A stretch of DNA of 64,000 bases, taken from positions 1 through 64,000 of the forward strand of contig JAAYAK010000204.1 of NCBI GenBank assembly GCA_012719415.1. The letters are read 5' to 3'. This DNA comes from Syntrophorhabdus sp. Lineage in GTDB: Bacteria; Desulfobacterota; Syntrophorhabdia; Syntrophorhabdales; Syntrophorhabdaceae. A program made the translations under genes and the position numbers. Every line of letters begins with the position of its first letter. Positions within the stretch are counted from its first letter, which is position 1. The notes below the pieces were generated by a model. The model had not been told where the DNA came from, made no database searches, and saw only the letters and a program-made list of their open reading frames with translations. Of this stretch, positions 17,243 through 26,213 are shown one piece after another.

Positions 17243-18013
17243 TTGAAAATAGTAGCTATCATTCAGGCACGAATGGGTTCTTCACGGCTCCCCGGGAAGG
17301 TCATGGCGGATATTGCCGGAAAACCAATGATCCATCATGTGGTCTCGAGGATCAGGAGAGCAAAGACGGTCGACCTCGTCGCGGTTGCCACCTCGACCCA
17401 TGAGTCCGACGATATACTGGCGTCCTATTGCACGGACGCGGGCATCCCCTGCTTCAGAGGTAGCGAAAATGATGTGCTTGACCGGTATTACCGTGCTGCC
17501 GAACACTTTGGCGCCGATATCATCGTTCGGCTGTCATCCGACTGTCCGCTCCATGATCCGGATGTCGTCGACATGACAGTAAGGACACTCCTCGAGGGAG
17601 AAGCCGACTTTGTATCGGGAGGCCTTGAGACGACATTTCCCGACGGCCTTGACGCGGCGGCGTTTCCGATGACGACACTGGAAAAGACATGGCGCGAAGC
17701 GACGCTCAGGTCGGACAGGGAGCATGTCACGACTTACATCCATAAGAATCCATCCCTTTTTCGGAAAAAGAGCATCCGTAATACCGAGGATTTGTCCAAT
17801 CACCGCTGGACGGTGGACGAACCAAGGGATCTCGAGTTCGTGAGGCGGGTATATGCCTTGCTCGGAGAAAAGCCCTTTGGTATGAGGGATGTTCTGGAGC
17901 TCCTTGACAGACATCCCGAAATCACCACGATCAACGCTGGTATCTCGCGCAACGAGGGATATGCCAAGTCGCTTGAGGAAGAGGCGCGCGGCAAGGGTAA
18001 GGGAGGACCATGA
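17243..18013 (+). CDS. SpsF-type cytidylyltransferase family protein
   Basis: The 256-residue nucleotidyltransferase begins IIQARMGSSRLPGKV, the NTP-binding loop of the SpsF / acylneuraminate cytidylyltransferase group. It contains RGSENDVLDRYY and LSSDCPLHDP, with aspartates for metal. It may activate the nonulosonic acid with CTP, the PseF role, because no canonical PseF or NeuA is seen. The start is TTG 17243 after AAGGAAG with a seven-base spacer, two bases past the GNAT stop. The end overlaps the next gene (ATGA). A paralogue lies at 26214. Confidence 0.82.
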   Translation: MKIVAIIQARMGSSRLPGKVMADIAGKPMIHHVVSRIRRAKTVDLVAVATSTHESDDILASYCTDAGIPCFRGSENDVLDRYYRAAEHFGADIIVRLSSDCPLHDPDVVDMTVRTLLEGEADFVSGGLETTFPDGLDAAAFPMTTLEKTWREATLRSDREHVTTYIHKNPSLFRKKSIRNTEDLSNHRWTVDEPRDLEFVRRVYALLGEKPFGMRDVLELLDRHPEITTINAGISRNEGYAKSLEEEARGKGKGGP

Positions 18014-19323
18014 CAGGCAAGGGACAGCTGTTGTACAAAAAGGCGAAGTCAAGAATACCGGGAGGAACGCAGCTCCTGTCAAAAAGGCCGGAATTGCACC
18101 TGCCCGAACAATGGCCAAGCTATTACAGCAGGGCGAAGGGCGTAGATGTGTGGGATCTCGACGGAAACCATTATGTCGATATGAGCTTCAATGGCGTCGG
18201 GGCATCTATACTGGGGGCGGGTGATCCCGATGTGGATGCGGCCGTCAAGGCTGCGATAGACAACGGGTCCATGTCCACTCTGAATTGTCCCGAAGAGGTT
18301 GAACTGGCGGAGCTTCTGTGCGAACTGCACCCGTGGGCGGAAATGGTCCGCTATGCCAGGGGAGGAGGCGAGGCCCTAGCCGTGGCGGTGCGTATTGCGA
18401 GGGCCTTCACCGGGCGTGACCTGATAGCCTTCAGCGGATACCATGGCTGGCACGATTGGTATCTGGCTGCCAATCTGGCAGAGGAAAGCGCGCTCGACGG
18501 GCACCTTCTGCCGGGGCTCGAACCGAAAGGAGTGCCCCGAGGATTGTTAGGGACGTCAATGCCGTTCAGGTACAACCACATCGAAGAACTGGAAACTATT
18601 GTGGCAGAGCATGGATCTGCCCTTGCTGCCATCGTTATCGAACCCGTCAGGAGGAACGACCCGGCACCCGGATACCTGGAAGGCGTGCGTAATTATGCCG
18701 ATAGAACGGGTGCTGTTCTGATTGTAGATGAGGTTTCGGCGGGATTCCGTATGAATACCGGGGGAGCCCATTTGCTTTACGGACTCACACCCGATATGGC
18801 CGTTTTTGCCAAATCGATGAGTAACGGTTACCCGATGGCAGCGGTCATAGGCAAAGCCGGTATCATGGAGGCTGCGCAAAGCACTTTCATCAGCAGCACG
18901 TACTGGACCGAAAGGATCGGGCCCTCGGCTGCCATCGCCACAATTCTGAAACATCGCAGGGAGGATGTTGCAAACCATCTTATAGATACAGGAAAGAGCA
19001 TTCAGGAAGGCTGGCGCCAGGCAGCGGACAGTGTCGGTCTGAAGGTAGATATTGGAGGGATCCCGCCTGTCAGTCACATTGCTTTTCAGTACGAAGAGAG
19101 CCAGGCGCTTTCCACCCTTTTTACCCAACTCATGCTCGAAAGGGGATTTCTGGCGGCAAAGGCCTTTTATGCCACATACGCGCACACCGGGAACCACGTG
19201 GATTCTTATTTGTCGGCAGTGCGGGAAGTGTTTCCCATACTCGTGCAGACAGTGGATGAAGGGAGTGTTGCGGCCAGGTTGAAGGGCCCCGTGGCCCATA
19301 CAGGTTTTCACCGCCTCACGTAG
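18010..19323 (+). CDS. Class III aminotransferase, glutamate-1-semialdehyde aminomutase-like
   Basis: The 437-residue PLP enzyme resembles HemL. It shows SRIPGGTQLLSKRP near the start, FSGYHGWHDWY, the DEVSAGFR motif and the Schiff-base lysine K268 in FAKSMSNGYPM. Its length matches, but its place among nonulosonate genes shows it acts on a sugar or sugar acid, not in heme synthesis. Such HemL-like enzymes often accompany SpsF-type cytidylyltransferases, as here. The substrate is not known. The start overlaps the upstream stop. Confidence 0.85.
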   Translation: MTGKGQLLYKKAKSRIPGGTQLLSKRPELHLPEQWPSYYSRAKGVDVWDLDGNHYVDMSFNGVGASILGAGDPDVDAAVKAAIDNGSMSTLNCPEEVELAELLCELHPWAEMVRYARGGGEALAVAVRIARAFTGRDLIAFSGYHGWHDWYLAANLAEESALDGHLLPGLEPKGVPRGLLGTSMPFRYNHIEELETIVAEHGSALAAIVIEPVRRNDPAPGYLEGVRNYADRTGAVLIVDEVSAGFRMNTGGAHLLYGLTPDMAVFAKSMSNGYPMAAVIGKAGIMEAAQSTFISSTYWTERIGPSAAIATILKHRREDVANHLIDTGKSIQEGWRQAADSVGLKVDIGGIPPVSHIAFQYEESQALSTLFTQLMLERGFLAAKAFYATYAHTGNHVDSYLSAVREVFPILVQTVDEGSVAARLKGPVAHTGFHRLT

Positions 19324-19328
19324 AGAAC

Positions 19329-20351
19329 ATGAAAAGATTCCTGCTGCGCATGGACGCATCTGTGCAGGTAGGCCTTGGGCACCTGAAGCGTTGCGTGACC
19401 CTTTCCGAAGAGCTGAAGAAGCGCGGACATGAGGTCTATTTTATCTGCCGCGCCGATACCCGGTCGTTCCTATCACGCCTGATGGCCACGATCGAGAATG
19501 AGGCCGAATACATGGAATGGTCGCTCGACCCGATTGAGGATGCTAAACACGTGACAAAGTGTTGTGCTCGAAAGAGGATAGACATTGCGATCGTCGATCA
19601 TTACAGAGCCAATGAGGAATATCAAAAGGTCCTCTATGAAGCCGGCGTAAGATGGCTGCAGTTCGACGGCCGGGCGAGTCATCCGTTCTGGGCCGACTGG
19701 GTGTTGAACATGAGCCCGGCAGCCAATAGGAGTCTCTATGATGGTCTTATAAGAAAAGAGGCTCGCCTGTTGCTTGGACCGGGATATGCGGTCCTTCGCC
19801 GGGAATTTGCGGAAAAGAGCGGACCGAAGGCGATCAAAGGCAACGTACGCCGAATCCTTCTGACCTTCGGGGGCGGGGATGACGCAGGAGCGGCCATGCT
19901 GTGTCTGAATGCGATAAAGTCGATCGATGCCTCAAAGACCGTCGTGATGAACAGCGGGACATCACAGGAAAGGTCCGTGCGAAAATGGTGCGACGATCCC
20001 GGAAACAGAACGACAGCCGTGTTCGATACGAGTGATGTATCAGTCTATATGGCAGCTGCCGACCTCGGGATTACGGCGGGAGGAACCACTGTTTTCGAGA
20101 TGGCTGCCTTGGGCGTGCCTCTTCTCATGCTTCAGATAGCTGACAATCAGGTCCCTGTATGCAAGGCATGGCAAGAGCGGGGATACGGGGTCAACCTCGG
20201 AGTGATCGCCCATCTGAAGCCTGAAGATGTTCTAAGGGAGACCAGTTCCCTGATGGAAGATGAAGCGCGCAGAAAGGACATGTCTGAAAAAGGGGCATCA
20301 CTGGTGGATGGGCGTGGCGCAGGTCGTGTAACTGAAGCCCTTCTCTCGTAA
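19329..20351 (+). CDS. pseG: PseG-like UDP-sugar hydrolase
   Basis: The 340-residue GT-B-fold hydrolase would release UDP from UDP-2,4-diacetamido-2,4,6-trideoxy-beta-L-altrose in the pseudaminic pathway. It shows RMDASVQVGLGHLKRC (catalytic His18 in GLGH), DHYRANEEY and FDGRASHPFWADWVLN. A UDP-binding ITAGGTTVFEMAALGVP stretch lies in the C-terminal half. Length and order of motifs match PseG. It follows the HemL-like gene by five bases. Confidence 0.9.
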   Translation: MKRFLLRMDASVQVGLGHLKRCVTLSEELKKRGHEVYFICRADTRSFLSRLMATIENEAEYMEWSLDPIEDAKHVTKCCARKRIDIAIVDHYRANEEYQKVLYEAGVRWLQFDGRASHPFWADWVLNMSPAANRSLYDGLIRKEARLLLGPGYAVLRREFAEKSGPKAIKGNVRRILLTFGGGDDAGAAMLCLNAIKSIDASKTVVMNSGTSQERSVRKWCDDPGNRTTAVFDTSDVSVYMAAADLGITAGGTTVFEMAALGVPLLMLQIADNQVPVCKAWQERGYGVNLGVIAHLKPEDVLRETSSLMEDEARRKDMSEKGASLVDGRGAGRVTEALLS

Positions 20352-20376
20352 CGAAAAGATACCGGTAAATCATGAA

Positions 20377-21426
20377 ATGAGCGCAAAGATCATATACTGG
20401 CAAGATACTGACGAAGAGCAGCTGCACAGGTTGTATACAACCTTTCCTTACCCGCCTTATTTCGGGTCTCCCATAGTCGATGAACGGCTTCAGGAATACC
20501 GCTTTGAACTGGTTAAGCGTTCCGTCGCTCAGAATCCGGGTGCACATTTTGCCGCGGTAGATGGCCGTGGGCGTGTGCTCTGTGCCGCCCAGGTCAGGCG
20601 AACACCCCACCTCTCGGACCATTTTGGCGTTGAGGTTGCGGGAATCGGAAATGAGGCGTTTCTCTGCGACGAGAAGGCCTCCAATGCCGAGGGTTTCATT
20701 CTTTTTGCAGGTCATTTGAGGAAGGTGGCGGAAAATGCGGGTGTTGCATTCATGACGACCACCGCCGCTTCGCAGACATATCAGTGGATCCGTGCACTTG
20801 AAGAAGCGGGGTTCCGGTATGCCGATGGGTTCCGGCACGTGACAGCCCTTGTTGATGAGGACTACAGTGCATTCCTGCGGGACGACCTGATTATGCGCGG
20901 TCCCGTTGAATCGGATTTTGACGAGATAGCATACGCCTACAAGCACACCCCTTTCCCTAACCACCTCCTCTATGAGCCGGAGTTCGATAAGGAGAAGGTC
21001 ACGAGACTCTACGTGAAGCGTTACCGTGAAGTCCACGAGAAGCTTGGAAGGGTGTTTGTGGCAGAGTGGAAGGGAAAGTTTGCCGGGGCCTTGAACGGCA
21101 TTATAGATCCCGATATCCGCAAAGAACTCAAAATTGCCGTCAACCATCTGTCGCAGGGACTGATCGTTCATCCGCGGGCTGCAGGTACAGGAGTGGCCCT
21201 TGCTCTTGTTGCCTGTCGGAATGAGTGGTACCGCGAACAAAGGATGAAGTACGGGTATTTCGGTTCCAACATCAATAACCTTGCGATGATCAGAGGCCTG
21301 GAGAAAATGGGGACGAGGCATGCAGGGATCGAGATCAACATGGTGCTTCGCTTGAAGGACAAGGAAAGATTCCGCAGACCGCCGAATGCCGATACGGCGA
21401 CAGGATCCGGATCGAAGTCAGGGTGA
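20377..21426 (+). CDS. GNAT-superfamily protein, possibly tandem domains
   Basis: The 349-residue protein seems to hold two GNAT-like halves. The first half (to about residue 150) includes LCAAQVRRTPHLSDHFGVEV and a FMTTTAASQTY segment. The second, from about 170, has VAEWKGKFAGALNG and LIVHPRAAGTGVALAL, an acetyl-CoA loop, and ends with SNINNLAMIRGLEKMG. The second half recalls the sugar-amine acetyltransferases of LPS loci. It may provide the PseH activity instead of the gene at 16675. The exact substrate is unknown. The 3' end overlaps the 4Fe-4S gene region. Confidence 0.65.
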   Translation: MSAKIIYWQDTDEEQLHRLYTTFPYPPYFGSPIVDERLQEYRFELVKRSVAQNPGAHFAAVDGRGRVLCAAQVRRTPHLSDHFGVEVAGIGNEAFLCDEKASNAEGFILFAGHLRKVAENAGVAFMTTTAASQTYQWIRALEEAGFRYADGFRHVTALVDEDYSAFLRDDLIMRGPVESDFDEIAYAYKHTPFPNHLLYEPEFDKEKVTRLYVKRYREVHEKLGRVFVAEWKGKFAGALNGIIDPDIRKELKIAVNHLSQGLIVHPRAAGTGVALALVACRNEWYREQRMKYGYFGSNINNLAMIRGLEKMGTRHAGIEINMVLRLKDKERFRRPPNADTATGSGSKSG

Positions 21427-21437
21427 AAGGAGCGATC

Positions 21438-22085
21438 GTGGCAGGGAGGAAAATTAAGTCGTGGGAACCACCGGGAAAGAACTGCGGCCTTTGCGGGGTG
21501 AGAAGTTGTGAGGAATTCACTGCACTGGTCAAAGCCGGGGAAAGAAAGCTCGAAATGTGTGTCTTTTATCAACGCGAGGGTGTTGAGTCAGCGAAAGGAG
21601 GGATTGGGCCGTCGATAAGACCTGGTTCTGTCGACATTCTTGGAGAAACCTACGATTTCTTGTTGAGTTCCCTGCCAGGCGAGGTCTCGGCAAGGAAGAT
21701 CGTCAGTCCTTTCAGACCTGACCTTGTCGAAAAATGGAAAATCAATGAAGGAGATATTGTTGTCGGCCGGCCAATGAGTGCCGGCTGTCCCGTTCAGCAT
21801 GTTTTGCAGGTGATCAAGGCCAGCAAGGTGACGGGGGTTTTGGATACATGGTGTGTTGGACCGGAATTTTCCAGGAACAAGAAGGTGTTCGACGTGGAAG
21901 CTTACGTCATGCTTGGTTTTGAGGGGATTGCAGAGGTTGTCCAAAGAGCACCTCAATTCGGCAGACGCCAGAGGTTCCTTCCTGGTTTTTGCATGATGAA
22001 CCTGACCCATACGGGTGTTGTAAACATGGTTCTCGAGAAATCTTACGGGCTTCACGTAAGGGTTGAAGACATAAGGATCATATAA
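21438..22085 (+). CDS. 4Fe-4S cluster domain protein (COG2000-like)
   Basis: The 215-residue protein has an N-terminal cysteine motif with C16, C19, C24 and C41 (NCGLCGVRSC then MC), the C-x2-C-x4-C-x16-C spacing of the 4Fe-4S domain of corrinoid and redox proteins. The rest resembles predicted Fe-S proteins of anaerobes; more Cys occur in AGCPVQ, TWCVG and GFCMMN. Such proteins are often encoded near metal-GTPases, as here (23873). No sugar role is known for them. GTG 21438 is chosen because AAAGGAG lies five bases upstream; GTG 21423 lacks a site. Confidence 0.72.
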   Translation: MAGRKIKSWEPPGKNCGLCGVRSCEEFTALVKAGERKLEMCVFYQREGVESAKGGIGPSIRPGSVDILGETYDFLLSSLPGEVSARKIVSPFRPDLVEKWKINEGDIVVGRPMSAGCPVQHVLQVIKASKVTGVLDTWCVGPEFSRNKKVFDVEAYVMLGFEGIAEVVQRAPQFGRRQRFLPGFCMMNLTHTGVVNMVLEKSYGLHVRVEDIRII

Positions 22086-22096
22086 GGGGAAATGTC

Positions 22097-23092
22097 GTGA
22101 ATGTTCTGATCACGGGAGCAGCAGGGTATATTGGCAATAATCTTGTCGCTGCATTGTGCAGGGCGCAGGAAAAGGTGAATATTTATGCGGTCGACAATTT
22201 CTTCTCGACGAGCCGCAGATCTTTCGAGCAGCCCATCGGCAAGCAAGGTTCCGGGAACAGCTGTGTCTTTTTTGAGTTCGATTTCTACGACCTTGAAAAT
22301 ATGGTACCGTTACTCGAGGTGATGGATGTTGTTGTGCATCTGGCCGAGGAGAAGGAAAGGAAGGTCTATTCAGAACGTTCCACCACAACGCGTCCGCAGG
22401 TCATAAGATGGCAGAAAAATGTGGAAGGGTATCGGCGCCTTCTTGAGGCTTCCGTTATTTGCGGGGTGAAGAGGGTGGTTCTCGGTTCGTGGTCCGGTGT
22501 GTACGTCGAGTCGCCGGGAAGCAGGTTGTCGGAGAATGAACCTATTGTCCCTATCAACCAGTACTACCACCAGAAAATATCGCAAGAATATTACAGCAAG
22601 ATGTTTGCCTATGAGTACATGCTTGATACAGTTACATTGAGGATGTCCAACGTCTATGGAGTGGGACCGGCTTCAGGACGGTGGAAGGTTGACAATGAAC
22701 CAGGTGTGATATCAGTGATGGTTGAGGATGCGCTGATGAAAGGCTCCATCGAGGTCCACAATAAGGGTGAGCAGAAGAGGAATTTCGTATTTGTGGGGGA
22801 CGTAGTGGAGGCACTGCGGAAGGCTATCTTCTATACAGGGAAGTTATCGGGTAACACCTTCAACATATGCTCCGACAAGACAACAAGGATCATTGATGTT
22901 GCCGAAATGATAGCAGGTATCTGTGACGTTCAGATCCAGCACAGGGACGTGAAGTGGCAGAAGAACATCGTCCAGCACTCCATATCGAACACTCGCGCGA
23001 AGAAGGTTTTCGGATACCGTCCAACGGATGATATGCCCGCGAGACTCGAGGACATGGTTGAGACAGTTAGAAGCTCAAAGGATATGATATGA
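22097..23092 (+). CDS. NAD-dependent epimerase/dehydratase (extended SDR)
   Basis: The 331-residue SDR begins NVLITGAAGYIGNNLV, a Rossmann loop. It has an active-site YYHQKISQEYY stretch, with the Tyr-x3-Lys in a YHQK context. A C-terminal half typical of nucleotide-sugar epimerases follows (NFVFVGDVVEAL, GNTFNICSDKTTRI). The usual Ser/Thr position is occupied by GSWSGVY. It sits between the 4Fe-4S gene and the ABC ATPase and overlaps the latter by four bases, so all three are co-expressed. The substrate is unknown. The start is a GTG after AGGGGAAA. Confidence 0.8.
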   Translation: MNVLITGAAGYIGNNLVAALCRAQEKVNIYAVDNFFSTSRRSFEQPIGKQGSGNSCVFFEFDFYDLENMVPLLEVMDVVVHLAEEKERKVYSERSTTTRPQVIRWQKNVEGYRRLLEASVICGVKRVVLGSWSGVYVESPGSRLSENEPIVPINQYYHQKISQEYYSKMFAYEYMLDTVTLRMSNVYGVGPASGRWKVDNEPGVISVMVEDALMKGSIEVHNKGEQKRNFVFVGDVVEALRKAIFYTGKLSGNTFNICSDKTTRIIDVAEMIAGICDVQIQHRDVKWQKNIVQHSISNTRAKKVFGYRPTDDMPARLEDMVETVRSSKDMI

Positions 23093-23847
23093 AGATAGAG
23101 AGGATCACCATATTTGCCGGTCACGACAAGGACGGGATAAAAGAGAGCTTTGACCGCCTGAATGTTGTTGCAGGTAATACCGTGTCTATCGTCGGTCCGA
23201 CGGGGAGCGGAAAAACCTCCTTTGTAAACGACATCGAAATGCTGACCCAGGGGGACACGATCACCGGGAGAAGAATGAAGATCAACGGCAAGGCTCCTTC
23301 GATGTCATACAGGCAGGATGCATCGCAAAACCCTATAGTGTTGATAACCCAGCACACCAACTTTCTTGCAGACCTGACGGTGAACGAATTTCTGACCGTA
23401 CACGCAAGAGCCAGGAACATACGCTCTTCGGAGACCGTGGAGAGGACGATCTTCCTGACCAACAAACTGACTGGGGAAAAGGTCAGTGAGAAGATGAAGA
23501 TGACAACTTTGTCGGGAGGGCAGTCTCGAGCGCTGATGATAGCGGACGCGGTCGTGATCGGCCAGGCTCCGATCGTTCTTCTCGACGAGATAGAAAATGC
23601 CGGTATATTCAAGAAAGAAGCCATGGAGATGGTGAGGTCGGAAGGGAAGATAATTATCTTCGTAACGCATGACCCGGTGGTTGCCCTTTTGTGTGACATT
23701 CGATTGGTTATGAAGAACGGCGGTATCGTAAAGGTCCACAGGACGACCGAAATGGAAAAGAAGGCCAGGAAGAAGATAATAGAGCAGGACATCATGCTCA
23801 ACGTTGTTCGTGAAAGGGTGAGGAGAGGGGAGGTCATTTCACTGTGA
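23089..23847 (+). CDS. Soluble ABC-type ATPase of unassigned function
   Basis: The 252-residue protein is a lone ABC ATPase domain with Walker A GPTGSGKTS (36-44), signature LSGGQ (141-145), Walker B IVLLDE (162-167) and H-loop His194. No permease or substrate-binding gene is nearby, and Walker B continues as ENAG where transporters usually differ. It is therefore more likely a cytosolic energy module paired with the GTPase at 23873. ABC-ATPase/GTPase/Fe-S gene trios of this kind occur in anaerobes and lack a clear function. The start overlaps the SDR stop (ATGA). Confidence 0.8.
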   Translation: MKIERITIFAGHDKDGIKESFDRLNVVAGNTVSIVGPTGSGKTSFVNDIEMLTQGDTITGRRMKINGKAPSMSYRQDASQNPIVLITQHTNFLADLTVNEFLTVHARARNIRSSETVERTIFLTNKLTGEKVSEKMKMTTLSGGQSRALMIADAVVIGQAPIVLLDEIENAGIFKKEAMEMVRSEGKIIIFVTHDPVVALLCDIRLVMKNGGIVKVHRTTEMEKKARKKIIEQDIMLNVVRERVRRGEVISL

Positions 23848-23872
23848 TGTACAAGTGCGGAAGGAGCCATTC

Positions 23873-24580
23873 ATGAAGCTGATCAATTTCGCGGGGACGT
23901 CATCGGCCGGGAAAACAGCCGTTATCAAGAACATCATTCGGGCATTGTACCCGCAGGTGAAGGTATCGTATCTGAAGATTGACGTGGTTGTGGCCTTTGA
24001 AAAGGAGGAATTGGAGAAGGAATTTCCCGATCTGCCCATCAAGGTGGTCTACGCCGGCGACCTGTGCCCCGACCATGCGAGCGTCATGGTCATGAAAGAT
24101 GCCGTCAGGTGGGCTCAGACCAACGGGAGCGAGATGCTCATGGTGGAGAGCGCGGGGCTGTGCCTTCGTTGCTCCCCCTATCTCAATCAGGGCCTTGGCG
24201 TTGTCGTCCTGAGTATGCTTGGTGGGATGAATTCGCCTCTCAAGATGGGGCCGATGGTGTCGCTGGCCGACATAGCGGTTGTCACCAAGATCGATCTTAT
24301 CAGCCAGGCTGAAAGAGAAGTCTTCAGGGAAAAAATACGGGAGGTTAGCAAGTCGATCAGGATATACGAGATGAACGCCCTTCATGGGACTGGGACGACA
24401 AGATTATTGTCGGAACTGGATGGAATTAAGGATGTGGTGGTCGATGACCTTCGCCTGAAAGGCGTTCCGCCGTTGGGCGTTTGCACGATTTGTATCGGTA
24501 AGAAAGAAATCGGCTGGGACAATCATTTCGGTGTGATCCGCAAGCTCGAAGGGGCCGATTACCTTTACCGGGGAGAGTAG
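23873..24580 (+). CDS. UreG/HypB-type metal-associated GTPase
   Basis: The 235-residue G protein has a P-loop GTSSAGKT (8-15) and the guanine-specificity motif TKID (138-141). It also has distinctive cysteines: C65 in CPDHAS, C97/C100 in ESAGLCLRC and C204/C207 in GVCTIC. In UreG and HypB similar cysteines bind nickel during metallocentre insertion, so a metal or Fe-S delivery role is a fair guess. Its neighbours are a 4Fe-4S protein and an ABC ATPase. What it matures in a sugar locus is unknown. ATG 23873 follows AAGGAG with six bases; GTG 23855 precedes that site. Confidence 0.8.
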   Translation: MKLINFAGTSSAGKTAVIKNIIRALYPQVKVSYLKIDVVVAFEKEELEKEFPDLPIKVVYAGDLCPDHASVMVMKDAVRWAQTNGSEMLMVESAGLCLRCSPYLNQGLGVVVLSMLGGMNSPLKMGPMVSLADIAVVTKIDLISQAEREVFREKIREVSKSIRIYEMNALHGTGTTRLLSELDGIKDVVVDDLRLKGVPPLGVCTICIGKKEIGWDNHFGVIRKLEGADYLYRGE

Positions 24581-24613
24581 TTTCCGCATTCTCACATTGA
24601 CGGGGGTAAGCAC

Positions 24614-25225
24614 ATGGAAGCAGGTAGATATTGCGAAATATCAGAAGATCTGGTTCATGGAAAGAACTTCAAATGCGCTTCATTTGTGAAGATTGAGCAG
24701 GACGTGGTCATCGGGGACAATGTCACGGTCGAGAGTTTTGTCGTGATCAGGTCGGGGGCCAGACTGGGGGACAATGTCACGCTTGAAGAGCATGCTGTGG
24801 TGCTATCGGGGAGCACTATAGGATCAAGAACGAAGATAGGGACCTACTCAAAAGTCGGCAAAAGCGCGTTGGTTGGGGAGAATTGCAGGTTTACAGCGTA
24901 TTGCGAGATAAGGGACAACTGCAGGTTAGGCAACAACGTTTCTATGGGGAGCCGGGGCACGCTTTCAGCGGGAACGGTCGTCGAGGACGATGTGATAATG
25001 AAATATGCTTTTGTCGTGACCGATACCCCTATAGTCGGACAGGAACAGGTGAAGAGCGTGGGAACGCTTAAGAAGGGGTCTCGTTTCGGTGCCAGCGTGA
25101 CTATTATGCCCGGGGTGACCGTCGGAGAGAATTCGGAAATCGGCGCATGTTCCCAGGTGCGCCATGATGTACCGGATAATGAGGTATGGTACGGAAATCC
25201 AGCCTGCTTTTTCAAAAAGCGTTAA
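24614..25225 (+). CDS. Left-handed beta-helix acyltransferase
   Basis: The 203-residue protein consists of repeated hexapeptides (for example VVIGDNVTV, ARLGDNVTL, STIGSRTKIG) that build a left-handed beta-helix. It ends with the PDNEVWYGNPA segment common in sugar O- and N-acetyltransferases of the LpxA/WbbJ type. It would transfer an acetyl or other acyl group to a nucleotide sugar, probably as a trimer. It lies between the GTPase and pseI genes. The specific acceptor cannot be inferred. Confidence 0.85.
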   Translation: MEAGRYCEISEDLVHGKNFKCASFVKIEQDVVIGDNVTVESFVVIRSGARLGDNVTLEEHAVVLSGSTIGSRTKIGTYSKVGKSALVGENCRFTAYCEIRDNCRLGNNVSMGSRGTLSAGTVVEDDVIMKYAFVVTDTPIVGQEQVKSVGTLKKGSRFGASVTIMPGVTVGENSEIGACSQVRHDVPDNEVWYGNPACFFKKR

Positions 25226-25264
25226 TGTTCGGTAGAACACAAACCGCAGGGGAGGGACGAGATA

Positions 25265-26182
25265 GTGCAGGATAGAGTGAAGATAGTAGCGGAGATTGGT
25301 TCCAACTATGACGGAGACCTGAACAGGGCAATCGAATATGTGAGGGCTGCCAGGGTTTGCGGTGCCAGCATAGTGAAATTCCAGACGCTTAAGAAGGACA
25401 AACTCGTTGCGCCCATGCTCTGGACGGAGGGTCATCCATCGGACAACCCTGTTTACCAGGGGTTCTCCAATCTCGAACTTGTCGAGGAGTGGCACTTTGC
25501 CCTCAAGGAAGAGGCTGAAAGGCAGGGGATAGAGTTCATGTCGACCCCATTCTACCTTGAAGCGGTGGATCTCTTGGAGCGTGTTGGGGTTAGCACTTAT
25601 AAGATCGCCTCCGGAGACATCACCTTCAGACCTTTGCTCGAAGCCGTCGGGACAACGGGTAAGAAAGTGATTCTCTCCACCGGGGGCAGTTCGCTTGGAG
25701 ATGTGGAAAACGCGTTGAACACGTTAAGAAGGGCCGGTACCGGAATTGTCACGCTGCTACACTGCGTCAGCAACTACCCGCCGCAGTGGTCCGAGATGAA
25801 CCTGCGGTCCATTGTGACCCTGCGGGAAACCTTTGGGACGCCTGTCGGTATATCAGACCATACGCCCGGTGCCGCGGTGCCTATCGCTGCTGTTGCCCTT
25901 GGTGCCTCCGTAATAGAGAAGCATGTCAGTTTTGACAGGAATCTTCCGGGGCCAGACCATTCATTCGCGATGACGATGGATGAATTCGCCGAAATGGTAA
26001 GCCAGGTCCGCAACATCGAAGCGGCGCTCGGGACTGGAGAAAAAGTTCCCGCTGACTCTGAGGCAATGAAACAGCACCGCATGAGACGTGGTGTCTACGA
26101 CCCCCGGACTCTTGAGCCCATGGAGGGAGACGAGGGTATTTGGCTCAGGCCCCAGCACTACCTGACAGAGAAGAAGTCCTGA
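25265..26182 (+). CDS. pseI: Nonulosonic acid synthase (PseI/NeuB family), short C-terminus
   Basis: The enzyme condenses phosphoenolpyruvate with a 6-deoxy amino sugar (or ManNAc) to give a nine-carbon nonulosonate. The 305-residue product has AEIGSNYDGDL, VKFQT, YKIASGDI, LSTGGSSL, LHCVSNYPP and EKHVSFDR, all barrel motifs of NeuB. The family usually has about 335-350 residues with a C-terminal SAF (antifreeze-like) domain. Here only its first part remains (RRGVYDPRTL to LRPQHYL), so the domain is cut short. Start GTG 25265. In context with PseB/C/G it is best read as the pseudaminic synthase. Confidence 0.85.
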   Translation: MQDRVKIVAEIGSNYDGDLNRAIEYVRAARVCGASIVKFQTLKKDKLVAPMLWTEGHPSDNPVYQGFSNLELVEEWHFALKEEAERQGIEFMSTPFYLEAVDLLERVGVSTYKIASGDITFRPLLEAVGTTGKKVILSTGGSSLGDVENALNTLRRAGTGIVTLLHCVSNYPPQWSEMNLRSIVTLRETFGTPVGISDHTPGAAVPIAAVALGASVIEKHVSFDRNLPGPDHSFAMTMDEFAEMVSQVRNIEAALGTGEKVPADSEAMKQHRMRRGVYDPRTLEPMEGDEGIWLRPQHYLTEKKS

Positions 26183-26213
26183 AGCAAGACAAGAGTATCC
26201 TGAGGAAAGACAC

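Noticed and set aside
18010-19323. Heme-pathway HemL
   Set aside because: The protein resembles HemL, but the gene overlaps a cytidylyltransferase and precedes pseG, with no tetrapyrrole gene nearby.
20191-21321. A 376-codon minus-strand open frame
   Set aside because: It mirrors the PseG and GNAT genes and its composition is that of a shadow frame.
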